This document shows, piece by piece, positions 13,259 through 22,448 of a stretch of 64,000 bases of DNA. Made by a program: the position numbers and the translations under genes. Every line of letters starts with the position of its first letter. Position 1 is the first letter of the stretch. The stretch is from NCBI RefSeq assembly GCF_021184025.1, contig NZ_CP036537.1, positions 2,108,001 through 2,172,000 on the forward strand, read 5' to 3'. The notes beneath the pieces are model-generated. The model was not told where the DNA came from. It worked only from the letters and a program-made list of their open reading frames with translations, and did no database searches. This DNA comes from Rhodopseudomonas boonkerdii. Lineage in GTDB: Bacteria; Pseudomonadota; Alphaproteobacteria; Rhizobiales; Xanthobacteraceae.

Positions 13259-13558
13259 TTTGTCCCAAAGCGATCTTCGGATATCCGCCCCCGCTGACAT
13301 CCACAGGTATGTTTAGAGGGCGTTGCCGGGAGTGGCAAACCTTCCGACGAAGAACCTCCGAGCTTTCGCGCGTTCCCCACAGGGCATTTCGAGGCCCTGA
13401 TCTTCTCGATTGATCAATACCCTAGCGGCGCCGGTCAGGTGATGGAATGCGACAACGAGCCCGCTCAATTTGCGCACGCCTGTTGCATCATGGGCACATT
13501 CACGCTTACTCGCGAAGCGGTAGCCATGTCCGGTCCACGCTGTTCAATCGGAAACGTC

Positions 13559-15403
13559 ATGCCGAAGATATTCTCCGATCCCGATGCCATCGCCGAGGAC
13601 ATCGTCCGCGATGTCGGCACCACGCTGGTGGTCGGACTGCCGCTGGGTCTCGGCAAGGCCAATCACATCGTCAATGCGCTCTATCGGCGTGCGGTTGCCG
13701 ATCGCAGCATCCATTTGACGTTCTTCACGGCGCTGACGCTGGAAAAGCCGCGGCCGTCGAACGAACTGGAAAAGCGTTTCATCGGCCCGGTGATCGATCG
13801 CCTGTTCGGCGGCTATCCCGATCTCGATTATGCGACGGCGCTGCGCAAGCGCGAGCTGCCTCCGAATATCCAGGTCAACGAGTTCTTCTTTCTCGCCGGC
13901 AAATGGCTTGGTGTCGCCGACGCGCAGCAGCACTACATTTCCGCGAACTACACTCACGCCGCGTCCTATCTGCTGGCACGCGGGCTCAATGTGATCACGC
14001 AGCTCGTCGCCAAGCGCGTCGTCGACGGCGCCGCGCGCTACAGCCTGAGCTGCAACACCGACACGACGCTCGACATGATGCGCGCCCGCGCGGAAGGCCG
14101 CGCGTCGTTCAGACTGATCGGTCAAGTGAATTCGGACCTGCCATACATGCCGGGGCAGGGCGATCTTCCCGGCGACGAATTCCATGCGGTGCTGGAGAGT
14201 CCGGACACCGAATTTCCGCTGTTCGCGCCGCCGTCCGAGCCGGTCAGCGACACCAAATACGCGATCGGCCTGCATGCCGCCGGCCTGATCCGCGACGGCG
14301 GAACCTTGCAGATCGGCATCGGCCAGATCGGCGATGCGCTGGCGCAGGGCTTGATTGTTCGGCATCGCGACAGTGCGGCGTTCAAGGACGTCATGCAGCG
14401 CCTGTCGCCTGCGGCGCATGTGCAGACCGCGCCGTTCGCGCAGGGCCTCTACGGCGTCAGCGAGATGCTGTTCGAAGCGTTTCTCGGTCTGATCGAGGCG
14501 GGCATCCTGAAGCGTGATGTCGATGGCGTAATTTTGCACGCGGCATTTTTCCTCGGGCCGCAGGCCTTCTACGCAAAATTGCACGACATGCCGCCGGAGC
14601 AACTGGCGAAAATCCGGATGATGCCGGTGTCTTTCACGAACGAACTCTATGGCGATGAAGGGGCCAAGCGGCGCGCGCGCGTGAATGCGCATTTCGTCAA
14701 TAACACCATGATGGCGACCCTGACGGGGGCTGCGATTTCCGATGGTCTTGACGACGGACAGGTGATCAGCGGCGTTGGCGGCCAGTATAATTTCGTCGCA
14801 CAGGCCTTTGCGCTCGAAGGCGCGCGCTCGATCCTGACCCTCGAAGCGACGCGCGCGGGAAAAACTCCGTCATCGAATATCCGCTGGTCCTATGGTCATC
14901 AAACCATCCCGCGCCATCTGCGCGATATCTTCGTGACCGAATATGGCGTCGCCGATCTGCGCGGCAAATCCGATGCGGACACCATTGCGGCGATGCTGTC
15001 CGTCGCGGACTCGCGCTTTCAGCAAGAGCTGATGCGGCAGGCGAAGGATGCCGGAAAGCTGCCGAAGACTTTCCAGATCGCAGCGGCGCATCGCGACAAC
15101 ATGCCGGATCGGATCGCTACCGCCTTGAAGCCGGCGCGCGATGCGGGTCTGCTGCCGATGTTTCCGTTCGGCAGCGATTTCACGGATGTCGAGCAACGTC
15201 TGATCCCGGCGCTGCAGATACTGAGTGCGGCGGTGAAGGTGCCTTCGAAACTGGCGACTTTGTTATGGGAGGGGCTTATGTCCTCGCCGAACGCGATTGA
15301 AGAGGCTTGCCTTGCACGCCTGAAGCTCGACAAACCCGCGACGATCCAAGAGCGAGCCTATCGCTGGCTGGTGTCCGGCGCGCTGAAGAGCAGTCGTTCT
15401 TAA
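13559..15403 (+). CDS. Acetyl-CoA hydrolase/transferase family protein
   Basis: A 614-residue member of the acetyl-CoA hydrolase / acetate CoA-transferase superfamily. The start at 13559 places the protein at MPKIFSDPDAIAEDIV; an upstream in-frame start at 13439 would add 40 residues without family resemblance. The C-terminal half shows ISGVGGQYNFVAQAF and the SNIRWSYGHQTIPRHLRDIFVTEYGVADLRGK-like block (positions about 14760-14970) that is typical of the family's C-terminal domain. The family is usually 430-500 residues; the longer form here has an extended N-terminal domain. It is convergent with an enoyl-CoA hydratase, suggesting acyl-CoA metabolism, but the acyl substrate is not known. 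Confidence 0.83.
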   Translation: MPKIFSDPDAIAEDIVRDVGTTLVVGLPLGLGKANHIVNALYRRAVADRSIHLTFFTALTLEKPRPSNELEKRFIGPVIDRLFGGYPDLDYATALRKRELPPNIQVNEFFFLAGKWLGVADAQQHYISANYTHAASYLLARGLNVITQLVAKRVVDGAARYSLSCNTDTTLDMMRARAEGRASFRLIGQVNSDLPYMPGQGDLPGDEFHAVLESPDTEFPLFAPPSEPVSDTKYAIGLHAAGLIRDGGTLQIGIGQIGDALAQGLIVRHRDSAAFKDVMQRLSPAAHVQTAPFAQGLYGVSEMLFEAFLGLIEAGILKRDVDGVILHAAFFLGPQAFYAKLHDMPPEQLAKIRMMPVSFTNELYGDEGAKRRARVNAHFVNNTMMATLTGAAISDGLDDGQVISGVGGQYNFVAQAFALEGARSILTLEATRAGKTPSSNIRWSYGHQTIPRHLRDIFVTEYGVADLRGKSDADTIAAMLSVADSRFQQELMRQAKDAGKLPKTFQIAAAHRDNMPDRIATALKPARDAGLLPMFPFGSDFTDVEQRLIPALQILSAAVKVPSKLATLLWEGLMSSPNAIEEACLARLKLDKPATIQERAYRWLVSGALKSSRS

Positions 15404-15409
15404 ATATTT

Positions 15410-15533
15410 TGTCCCGGGCGCGATGCGGCGCTCTTCGCGCTGCTTCGCAGAACCGGGACCGTCACGAACTCCGGCATCTGGAACGGTCCCGGCTCTGCGA
15501 AGCAGCACTGCGTGCTGCATCGTGTCCGGGACA
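15410..15533. repeat. Palindromic repeat, family C, full copy
   Basis: Two arms beginning gtcccgg and ending ccgggaca, each itself an inverted repeat around gcttcgcag or ctgcgaagc, fill the 137-base gap between two convergent genes. A half copy lies at 24838-24888. The arrangement would fold into a long hairpin in either transcript and may serve as a bidirectional end. Confidence 0.75.
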
Positions 15534-15540
15534 CGCTACG

Positions 15541-16320
15541 TTACCTGTTCTTGTTGACCGGCTTCCGCTTCTCGATGAAGGCGGCCATGCCTTCGCTACG
15601 GTCTTCTAGCGCAAACGTCGCGTGAAAGAGGTCGCGCTCGACCTTGAGGCCTTCGGCGAGCGAGGTTTCCAGCGAACGGTTGACGGCGCTCTTCGCCATC
15701 GCGGCAACAGGGCGCGACATGCCGGCGATCTTCTCGGCCATCGCGATCGCCTCTTCCATCAGCTTGTCGGCGGCGACGACACGGCTGACGAGGCCGGAGC
15801 GCTCGGCTTCCGCCGCATCCATCATGCGGCCGGTGAGGCAGAGATCCATCGCCTTCGACTTGCCGATGGCGCGGGTGAGGCGCTGTGTTCCGCCGATGCC
15901 GGGAATGGTGCCGAGGGTGATTTCGGGCTGGCCGAATTTTGCGGTGTCCGAGCAGATCATGATGTCGCACATCATCGCCAGTTCGCAGCCGCCGCCGAGC
16001 GCATAGCCGGACACAGCGGCGATGGTCGGTTTGGTGCAGGTGGCAACGCGGTCGCCGCCGATCTGGGTGAAGTCCTTGGAGAACATGTCGATGAAGCCCT
16101 TCGGCTGCATCTCCTTGATGTCGGCGCCGGCGGCAAAGGCCTTTTCGCTGCCGGTGATGACGATGCAGCCGATGGCATCGTCCGCTTCGAGATCATCGAT
16201 GGCGCGTTTGATCTCGCTGAAGACGCCGAACGACAGTGCATTGAGCATCTTCGGGCGGTTCAGGGTCACGATGCCGACGGCGCCTTTGCGCTCGACGAGA
16301 ATGTGTTCGAAGCTGCTCAT
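15541..16320 (-). CDS. Enoyl-CoA hydratase (crotonase family)
   Basis: A 259-residue crotonase-fold enzyme that would hydrate 2-enoyl-CoA to 3-hydroxyacyl-CoA. The oxyanion-hole segment [11 protein letters not shown], the [18 protein letters not shown] helix, and the [19 protein letters not shown] segment with the catalytic glutamates are all present, matching the short-chain FadB1x/Ech type. The C terminus ends [12 protein letters not shown], as in mitochondrial-type short-chain hydratases. The start ATG has an in-frame context and the length equals the family norm. It is separated from the next minus-strand gene by a short gap and is probably transcribed alone. Confidence 0.93.
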   Translation of the reverse strand: MSSFEHILVERKGAVGIVTLNRPKMLNALSFGVFSEIKRAIDDLEADDAIGCIVITGSEKAFAAGADIKEMQPKGFIDMFSKDFTQIGGDRVATCTKPTIAAVSGYALGGGCELAMMCDIMICSDTAKFGQPEITLGTIPGIGGTQRLTRAIGKSKAMDLCLTGRMMDAAEAERSGLVSRVVAADKLMEEAIAMAEKIAGMSRPVAAMAKSAVNRSLETSLAEGLKVERDLFHATFALEDRSEGMAAFIEKRKPVNKNR

Positions 16321-16397
16321 GTTTCATCCCGCGGTCTGTTGCTTGCGGCCGCCGGAGCCGGCGACCGCGCGCAATCTGCCCGCTCACAGGATGAGGT

Positions 16398-17075
16398 TCA
16401 AGCCATAAACATCCGCGCCGCGGAGGCCATGGTCAGCAGTCCGCCGAGTGCGATGAAAATCTTGCCGATCATCGAGGTTTGCTCCCACGGCCCGTTGTTC
16501 TCGGCCGTTGCAGCGGCGGGCGGCGTGTCGATGGTGGCGCTGGCGAGAGTCAGGGGCGGCTTTTCTTCGGCGGCGCGGTCGAGATCGTTCAGTTGATCGG
16601 CGGCCACCACGTCTTCGGTGCTCGCGCTGGCTGTGGCGGCAGCGCCCGTGCCCGGCGCTGGCTGCGCGTCCATCTGGCTCAGCACATTTCCGGCCTGGGC
16701 AGACATGTTGTAGGTGTCGGTCGGTTTCGCATCGGTGGGCCATTGCGCGTTGGCATTGGCGACGGCGGGGGTGATGTTGCCGTCCTGTTCGGGCTTCGCT
16801 GCGTCTGCCTTGGCGGCCTGGTCCTCGGCGGCTTTCTTCGCCTTGGTCTGGCGCTCGGCCTTGTGGGACCTGCTGGCGGTCTTCTTCGCATGGCTGCGGG
16901 CTGGCTTGACCGCCTCTGTCGAGGTATCGGCGGCCGTGCCGACGGATGTCGGCTGTTCAGGCGTCTGGGCGGCTGTCTGCGCCGTGGCCTCGGCGGCAGG
17001 GAACAGGGCTGCGGCACATATCCACAATCCCGCCGCGACGATCCATGCGGCATGCCCGGTGGTGTTCAATTTCAT
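16398..17075 (-). CDS. Hypothetical exported Ala/Pro/Lys-rich protein with C-terminal membrane segment
   Basis: This 225-residue protein is not recognised. The start at 17075 is chosen because it opens a clear signal peptide (MKLNTTGHAAWIVAAGLWIC, cut after ATAQ); a longer frame upstream has no such property. Residues 40-90 are low-complexity and rich in Ala, Lys and Thr, the middle is Ala/Pro/Thr-rich, and the last 25 residues (MIGKIFIALGGLLTMASAARMFM) form a hydrophobic helix. That makes a periplasmic linker tethered at both ends or only at its C terminus plausible. Such proteins are common and poorly conserved in this group. Codon use resembles its neighbours. It lies between the enoyl-CoA hydratase and the divergent EcfF-like gene. 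Confidence 0.6.
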   Translation of the reverse strand: MKLNTTGHAAWIVAAGLWICAAALFPAAEATAQTAAQTPEQPTSVGTAADTSTEAVKPARSHAKKTASRSHKAERQTKAKKAAEDQAAKADAAKPEQDGNITPAVANANAQWPTDAKPTDTYNMSAQAGNVLSQMDAQPAPGTGAAATASASTEDVVAADQLNDLDRAAEEKPPLTLASATIDTPPAAATAENNGPWEQTSMIGKIFIALGGLLTMASAARMFMA

Positions 17076-17284
17076 CTGAGTCTCCCCAAGATACCCGCCC
17101 CACCGGCGCCACAGGAAACTGCGCGCGTGACCACACCGCGGCAAAAAAGGGGAATCTTCGCGCCTTGATGGGCATTCGCTGGCACAGCCGGGATGCCCGC
17201 CGCGCCGCAATGGTGCTATGAGCGGTATTGCAGGGCTGGGATCGCTGCGTGAGGTCACGCTTCCGTGATTTTTCGGGAGCGGAT

Positions 17285-17309
17285 GTAACGTTCGGGCCCG
17301 GCCGCCGAA
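17285..17309 (+). promoter_or_regulatory. Candidate EcfF/SigF-type promoter
   Basis: The sequence GTAAC, 16 bases, then CGAA lies directly before the first possible ATG of the sigma gene. It resembles the GTAACC-N16-CGAA motif described for the related Caulobacter SigF, though one base short. If it is used, transcription would begin after 17310 and the true start codon would be further downstream. Confidence 0.35.
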
Positions 17310-17873
17310 ATGCCTTCAGGAGCGCGCGTGCGCGGACGTGACGACGAATGGACTGGTCTGATGCGGTCGGCCAATGCCGGTGACAGCGCAGCCTATCACC
17401 GCCTGCTCAAGTCGGTTGCGCCGGTGTTGCGTGCGGGGGCGCGGCAAGGCTTGTCACGCGCCGGTCAGCCGCCGGATCAGGCCGAGGATATCGTGCAGGA
17501 CATTCTACTCGCGGTGCATCTGAAGCGGCACACCTGGGACGCCGATGCGCCTTTTGCGCCGTGGCTGTTCGCCATCGCCCGCAACAAGCTGATCGATGCG
17601 CTGCGCAAGCGCGGCCGCCGGGTCTTCGTCGATATCGACGATTTCGCGGAAACGCTGCCGAGTGAGCCACCGGCGGAGCCGTTGCCGTCGGTGGATATCG
17701 CCGCTCATCTCGGCGATCTGCCGCAGCGCCAGCGCGACGTGCTGCAGTCCATCGCGGTGGAGCAGGCATCGATCCGGCAGACCGCCGAGAAACTGTCGAT
17801 GACCGAAGGCAATGTGCGCGTCGCCTTGCATCGCGGGCTTGCGAGCCTTGCGGCGAAATTGCGGGAGGATTGA
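17310..17873 (+). CDS. ecfF: ECF RNA polymerase sigma factor, EcfF/SigF type
   Basis: A 187-residue extracytoplasmic-function sigma factor. Region 2 contains GDSAAYHRLLK and DQAEDIVQDILLAVHLKRHTWD; region 4 contains LPQRQRDVLQSIAVEQASIRQTAEKLSMTEGNVRVALHRG, the DNA-binding helix-turn-helix. The following gene encodes a six-helix NrsF-type anti-sigma factor and overlaps or adjoins its stop, so they form a pair. The related pair in Bradyrhizobium japonicum, EcfF and OsrA, responds to reactive oxygen species. The start is uncertain: ATG 17310 is the first, but GTG 17328 gives a protein closer in length to relatives and fits a promoter candidate at 17285-17309. The usual downstream target genes (DUF2282, DUF692, DUF2063) are not in the window. 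Confidence 0.88.
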   Translation: MPSGARVRGRDDEWTGLMRSANAGDSAAYHRLLKSVAPVLRAGARQGLSRAGQPPDQAEDIVQDILLAVHLKRHTWDADAPFAPWLFAIARNKLIDALRKRGRRVFVDIDDFAETLPSEPPAEPLPSVDIAAHLGDLPQRQRDVLQSIAVEQASIRQTAEKLSMTEGNVRVALHRGLASLAAKLRED

Positions 17874-17875
17874 GC

Positions 17876-18514
17876 GTGGATACCGATCGATTGATGCTGG
17901 CGCTCGCCGCCGACAACGATCACAGGCCGCAGCCGGTGCGTATGCAACTTGCCATGGCTCTGCTTGTTACCCTGCCGGCGGCTACAGCGATGATGCTCGT
18001 CACCATCGGGATGCGGCCGGATTTCATGGCGGCGATGCGTAACCCGTTTTTCGATCTGAAATTCGTGATCGCGCTCGCGCTCGCCATCCCGGCCATCGTC
18101 ATCAGCGTGCATCTGTCGCGGCCCGAGGCGTCGCTTGGCCGCTGGGTGTGGATGCTGCTGCTGTCGCCCTTCATCCTGATCGCCGCCATCATCGCCGAAA
18201 TGATGGTGCCGCAACGCACGCCGATGATGATGCGCATCATGGGCAAAAACGCGGGCGTGTGCACGATGTTGATCTCGCTGCTGTCGCTGCCGATCCTCGG
18301 CGCCGCCTTGCTGGCGCTGCGGCATGGTGCGCCGTCGCGTCCCGCATGTGCCGGCGCATTGGCCGGGCTGATGTCGTCAGGGCTCGCGGCTGCGATCTAT
18401 GCCGCGCATTGCGTGGATGACTCGCCGTTATTCGTTGCGGTCTGGTACACGATCGCAACCGCCGCGGTCACCGCGCTCGGTGCTGTCGTGGGCGCACGCG
18501 TGTTGCGTTATTGA
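17876..18514 (+). CDS. nrsF: NrsF/OsrA-type membrane anti-sigma factor (DUF1109)
   Basis: This 212-residue protein has six hydrophobic helices (about residues 23-47, 62-80, 90-107, 128-147, 156-176 and 188-208) and matches the NrsF/OsrA family that holds its sigma factor inactive at the membrane. A GTG at 17876, eight bases after GGAGG, is preferred to the TTG at 17870. With this start the two cysteines of GVC and AAHC fall at residues 129 and 179. I recall positions 129 and 179 as the cysteines reported for redox sensing in the B. japonicum homologue OsrA; this is from memory. The stop of the sigma gene lies at 17873, so translation is probably coupled. Confidence 0.85.
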   Translation: MDTDRLMLALAADNDHRPQPVRMQLAMALLVTLPAATAMMLVTIGMRPDFMAAMRNPFFDLKFVIALALAIPAIVISVHLSRPEASLGRWVWMLLLSPFILIAAIIAEMMVPQRTPMMMRIMGKNAGVCTMLISLLSLPILGAALLALRHGAPSRPACAGALAGLMSSGLAAAIYAAHCVDDSPLFVAVWYTIATAAVTALGAVVGARVLRY

Positions 18515-18544
18515 GGTCGCTGCATTCTGCGGCGCGCTGAGGCT

Positions 18545-19534
18545 TCACGCCGCAGGCGTCTGTACTTTCGACGCGCTGCCAAGATGGCGCTGATAGCTCA
18601 TGATGATCTCGTCGAATGTCTTGTCGGCGACCACGCCGACCGACGGCGCACGAGTCGAAATGAACCCCTTCGGCCAGCCATCGACGATCTTTTTCAGTTC
18701 GGGGTCGGGCTCGAAGGTCACGCGCGGCACGACGTCCGTCACGATGTTGAGCGCGGCGACGACATCTTCCATGCTGACGGTCAGCGCCGGCTGGTTGAGC
18801 ACGCGTTTGCCGCGCAACGCCGTGGTGTCGGCATCGTGCAGCGTGATCAGGTTGCGCACCACCGTATCCACCGAAATCACAGGCACCCTGGTATCCGGCC
18901 GCAGCGGACAGACCGTTGGCCTGCCGGCAACGCTGTCGCGCACCATGCCAGCGATGCGGTCCGACACCGAAAAGGTCGGCGGTCCCGGATGCACCAGCAC
19001 GATCGGCAGCCGCAGCGCACGCGCATCGACCACGCCATGGCGTGTTGCGTCCGCCAGCATCAGTTCGGCGATGGCCTTGTGCGTGCCATAGGACGTCTGT
19101 GGTTTCTGCAGGTGATCGTCGTCGACATTGTCAGGCAGCAATCCACCGAATACGGCGATGGAGCTTGGAAAGATCAGACGCGGCGGCGCCGTCTTGTTGC
19201 CGACGGCGTCGATGAGCCCAGCGAGCGACGAGACGTTGACGACGAGCGCAGCCGCAGGATCGTCCTCGGCGGCCGTGGTGAGTACGGCAGCGAGATGGAA
19301 GACGCTATGCGGTTTCCACGCGGCGATCGCCGCACGCGTCTCACGATCGGACATATCGGCCTGCATGCGTGTGATGCGCGGATCGGATGTGGGCGGCAGA
19401 TACGTGTCGAGCAGCAACACGCCGTCAATCGTTTCGCTCTCGCCCTTCGCGTTTTTCAGAACACCGCCTTGCAGCAGCGCTGCGGTGAGCGTCGTGCCGA
19501 TGAAGCCACCGGCGCCTGTAATCAAGACACGCAT
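18545..19534 (-). CDS. denD: NAD-dependent epimerase/dehydratase, probable D-erythronate dehydrogenase
   Basis: A short-chain dehydrogenase-fold sugar enzyme of 329 residues. The start at 19534 places the NAD-binding motif VLITGAGGFIG at residues 3-13. The catalytic region shows FPSSIAVFGG (Ser) and SYGTHKAIAE (Tyr and Lys of YxxxK). The middle and C-terminal segments (VLTTAAEDDPAAALVVNV, LRLPIVLVHPGPP and VTFEPDPELKKIVDGWP) strongly resemble DenD, which oxidises D-erythronate to 2-oxo-tetronate. The usual partners OtnK, OtnC and OtnI are not adjacent, so the substrate remains an inference. It stands alone on the minus strand, convergent with nrsF. Confidence 0.78.
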   Translation of the reverse strand: MRVLITGAGGFIGTTLTAALLQGGVLKNAKGESETIDGVLLLDTYLPPTSDPRITRMQADMSDRETRAAIAAWKPHSVFHLAAVLTTAAEDDPAAALVVNVSSLAGLIDAVGNKTAPPRLIFPSSIAVFGGLLPDNVDDDHLQKPQTSYGTHKAIAELMLADATRHGVVDARALRLPIVLVHPGPPTFSVSDRIAGMVRDSVAGRPTVCPLRPDTRVPVISVDTVVRNLITLHDADTTALRGKRVLNQPALTVSMEDVVAALNIVTDVVPRVTFEPDPELKKIVDGWPKGFISTRAPSVGVVADKTFDEIIMSYQRHLGSASKVQTPAA

Positions 19535-19715
19535 GGATTTTGCCCTGTCTTCGCCCCGCTCACGGCGTCGATCGCCGCGACGTCGCATCACTATCAACGC
19601 CTGCGCAGACAAGTCGATGCGTGCTGGGCGAATGGCAGGTCAGCGCAATTGGCGTTGCAGCGGCAGCGTCCGGTGGCACACACTGCCGCACAGGTGTCGA
19701 TCAGGCGGCGAGCGA

Positions 19716-20828
19716 TCAGGCGACGGACGTGTCCGCCGTCGCCTGCTGCATGCGATGGAAGCGCAGCACCTGCTGTGCGGTCGAAGGACGCAGCCGTTCA
19801 TAAGTGCCGCGATCGGACGTGTTCTCGGATAGCGGCTGGTTCGCCAGCTTCTGTCGCATATCGATGATCGCCTTGACGGTCGGCCACGAAAAACCGGCGA
19901 CTTTCGATATGATGAGAACGCCTTCGTTGCTCGCTTCGATCATCATTGCCTCGACCACCGACACCGGTACATGTGCGAGGCATGCGACGGCGGCATTGGT
20001 CTCGTCGAATTTCTCATTGATGGCGAACTTCATCACCTCGTTCTCGTCGAGGCGGCCGTCCTTGTGGAGCAGGCGCACCAGCTCGTGCGAGATCACCGCT
20101 TCGTCGCTCATGGTGGCAGGTGCCGAGCGGGCCTGGCGCGTGGCCTTCTGGACCGCGGAAGCGATTTCCTCGGCGAGTTTCGGGTTGGCTGACGCCATCC
20201 GTCCACGCACCGATGCCGAGGCCTGGCTGATCAGTTTCAGGAGGTGATGGCGTGGCACCGACGGGCGGACGGCGACACACGCGGCGATGCCGCCGCTGGT
20301 CCCGGCACGCTGCACCAGCCGGTCGTAACCGCGCTCGGAGAACGAAGCGCCCTGGTTGTTGACGGTGCTCATCACCACGGAGTCATCGCCGCGCTCGACC
20401 AGGACCTCGGTGACGGCGCCGCTCAATGTCTTGCGCGTCGAGATGGCGAGCAGGTGGCCCTGACTTTTGGTGCGCGCATTCTCGATCAGCGTGGGGTCGT
20501 CGAGTTGGCTGGATTGCGACAGAATAGGCGCCGCGATCTCGATGCGGTCGTCGAAGGCGAGATTGCGCAAGACGCGCGGCGGCGCGCTGCTGGCAGCGCC
20601 GAGACGTTCGGCGAGCAGGGCCTTCGTATGGGCTTCGAGATGTTCGATCAGGCATTCGAACACATCGTCGAACACGGCGATCTGCGCGGCGGAATAATCG
20701 GGCGCATGATCGATGAACAGATCGGTGACCTTGCGCAGCATATCAACGCGGCGCGCGACATTGCCATGCGCAAGCGCGGCCTGGAGGTCGTCGAGAATAT
20801 TGGCCGACAGCGGCGATTTGAAAACCAT
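19716..20828 (-). CDS. DUF2336 domain protein
   Basis: A soluble, helix-rich protein of 370 residues with no signal peptide or membrane segment, matching the DUF2336 family that is common in alphaproteobacteria. The body is made of repeated Leu-rich two-helix units (ALAHGNVARRVDMLRKVTDLF, VLRNLAFDDRIEIAAPILSQSSQLDDPTLIE), suggesting a HEAT/TPR-like solenoid used in protein binding. Its function is not known to me. It lies 66 bases downstream of a diguanylate cyclase on the same strand, so the two may be cotranscribed and the protein may act in the same signalling output; this is inference from position. Confidence 0.78.
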   Translation of the reverse strand: MVFKSPLSANILDDLQAALAHGNVARRVDMLRKVTDLFIDHAPDYSAAQIAVFDDVFECLIEHLEAHTKALLAERLGAASSAPPRVLRNLAFDDRIEIAAPILSQSSQLDDPTLIENARTKSQGHLLAISTRKTLSGAVTEVLVERGDDSVVMSTVNNQGASFSERGYDRLVQRAGTSGGIAACVAVRPSVPRHHLLKLISQASASVRGRMASANPKLAEEIASAVQKATRQARSAPATMSDEAVISHELVRLLHKDGRLDENEVMKFAINEKFDETNAAVACLAHVPVSVVEAMMIEASNEGVLIISKVAGFSWPTVKAIIDMRQKLANQPLSENTSDRGTYERLRPSTAQQVLRFHRMQQATADTSVA

Positions 20829-20894
20829 GACTCTATCCTGGAGTATTCAAAAAACAGGCTTCCGTTCTCGGTCGCCCTGGGTGGTCAAAAATAA

Positions 20895-22043
20895 TCAGGC
20901 GGTGGCAATACGATTTCGCCCGCGTTCCTTTGCTGCGTATAGGGCAAGATCGGCGCGGGCAAGCAGGGATTCGGATGTTTCGTTCTCGCGCAGGGTTGTG
21001 ACGCCGACCGAGATCGTGACAGTGAGGCCTTCCGAAAAGGCGCTCCAGTCGAGCGTTGCAATGATGGCACGCAGCCGGTCCAGCATGCGCGCGGCGCTGT
21101 CATGGGGCGTGTCCGGCAGCACCAGCAGAAATTCCTCGCCGCCGAACCTGCCGAACCTGTCGGCGTCGCGGATATTGGCGAAAATGCTGATGGCGAAGGT
21201 GCGCAGGACCTCGTCGCCGGTGAGGTGGCCGAATTTGTCGTTGATCTGCTTGAACAGGTCGAGGTCGATCAGGGCCACGCTGCAGGCGACGCCGTTCTGC
21301 CGGCAGCGGGAGACCTCGTGATCGAGCTGCTGCATGATGCTGCGGCGATTGAGCGCGCCGGTGAGTTCATCGACTTCGGCCAGCTCCTCGATGCGCTTAT
21401 AGGCGGTTTCGAGCGCGGCGCTGCGGCGATACAGGTTGTCGCGCAGCCGGCTCGCGAAGATGTTGATGAACATGATGCGCGCCAGCGTCGCCGCGAAGGT
21501 CAGCAGCGTTGCGATGCGTTCGAGCGGTGTGCTCGCCGGCAGCACGATCGGCAGATCCGTTATCAGATAGAGTGCGGCGACGCTGCCGGCCATGATCGTG
21601 CAGGCAATGGCGCCGCGCTGTGGCCCGGCGCGGAAGGCGATCACATTGACGATAATGAAGAACGTGCAGAGAAAGACGACGGCGACCGTGGGGGCGGCGT
21701 AGATGAACGCCAGCATCAGCGCGCAGGTCGCCGCGGTATAGGGACCGGTCAGGAAGTGATCCTTCCAGCGGTCGCTCAGGCCACTCTCGGAAATTGCCGC
21801 GAATATCGCGACCTTGCAGGTTGCGCAGATGGCAAAGGCGGCGATCAAGGTGCCGGAGATGGTTCCGGCTGCGGCGAACAGGGCGAGCAGGCCGATATTG
21901 ATGACATGGCTGGCGGCAGCCAAAACCATGGTCTGGCGCCGCCGCCTCAGCCGCCGCGCGAGCGCAATCGGCAACGGCTCGCCATCGACGGCTTCGAAGT
22001 CGCCGTTGACGGGATCGTAAAAGGAACCGGCGGCTGCTGTCAT
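20895..22043 (-). CDS. Membrane-bound GGDEF diguanylate cyclase
   Basis: A 382-residue enzyme predicted to make cyclic di-GMP. Residues 35-195 hold about six hydrophobic helices without a recognisable ligand domain, then a short coiled linker (SAALETAYKRIEELAEVDELTGALNR), then the GGDEF domain. The active site reads FGGEEF, a common functional variant, and an RxxD inhibitory site (RDAD) lies exactly five residues before it, so product inhibition is expected. The start at 22043 follows a 400-base upstream gap. A DUF2336 gene follows downstream on the same strand. Confidence 0.92.
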   Translation of the reverse strand: MTAAAGSFYDPVNGDFEAVDGEPLPIALARRLRRRRQTMVLAAASHVINIGLLALFAAAGTISGTLIAAFAICATCKVAIFAAISESGLSDRWKDHFLTGPYTAATCALMLAFIYAAPTVAVVFLCTFFIIVNVIAFRAGPQRGAIACTIMAGSVAALYLITDLPIVLPASTPLERIATLLTFAATLARIMFINIFASRLRDNLYRRSAALETAYKRIEELAEVDELTGALNRRSIMQQLDHEVSRCRQNGVACSVALIDLDLFKQINDKFGHLTGDEVLRTFAISIFANIRDADRFGRFGGEEFLLVLPDTPHDSAARMLDRLRAIIATLDWSAFSEGLTVTISVGVTTLRENETSESLLARADLALYAAKERGRNRIATA

Positions 22044-22448
22044 CGATCCAGGATGTCGGATTTCAATAACCGAACAGTAGGTTCCAAGCCTTTAAGTTTG
22101 GTATCTATGGGCGTGCGGGGATGCCCCGTTTTTAACTATGTCACTCAACCGTCAGGATAATTTCCGTATTCCGGTAGGGTGGTCCCGGTCTGTCGCAGCG
22201 ATTTCCCGGTTTTGCCGGCCGGCCTGGATCGCTCGCTGTCGACTTCGCAGGCCTGTTGGGAGAATGATGCAGACAAACTCGGAAACGAACGAGCATTATG
22301 CTACCCATCCCCCTGCGGTTCCCGGCCGCAATATCCCGCCGGCGCCCTGCCGGCAGCCTGTGGTCTATTCTGCTCGATTTTGAGAAGATTTCGCCTTGCC
22401 AGTCGAACCTCTTGTGATTTCAACCCGACCAACCCTGCGAGACGGACA
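22044..22448. other. Gene-free interval between diguanylate cyclase and ECF sigma gene
   Basis: About 400 bases hold the divergent starts of the diguanylate cyclase (-) and the ECF sigma gene (+). The part around 22075-22150 is AT-richer than its surroundings, as expected of promoters. Short open frames here have no ribosome site or family resemblance. No clear operator or repeat was seen. Confidence 0.6.

Noticed and set aside
18584..19867. 427-codon open frame on the plus strand
   Set aside because: Antisense to the DenD-like gene and part of the DUF2336 gene; composition is Arg/His-rich.
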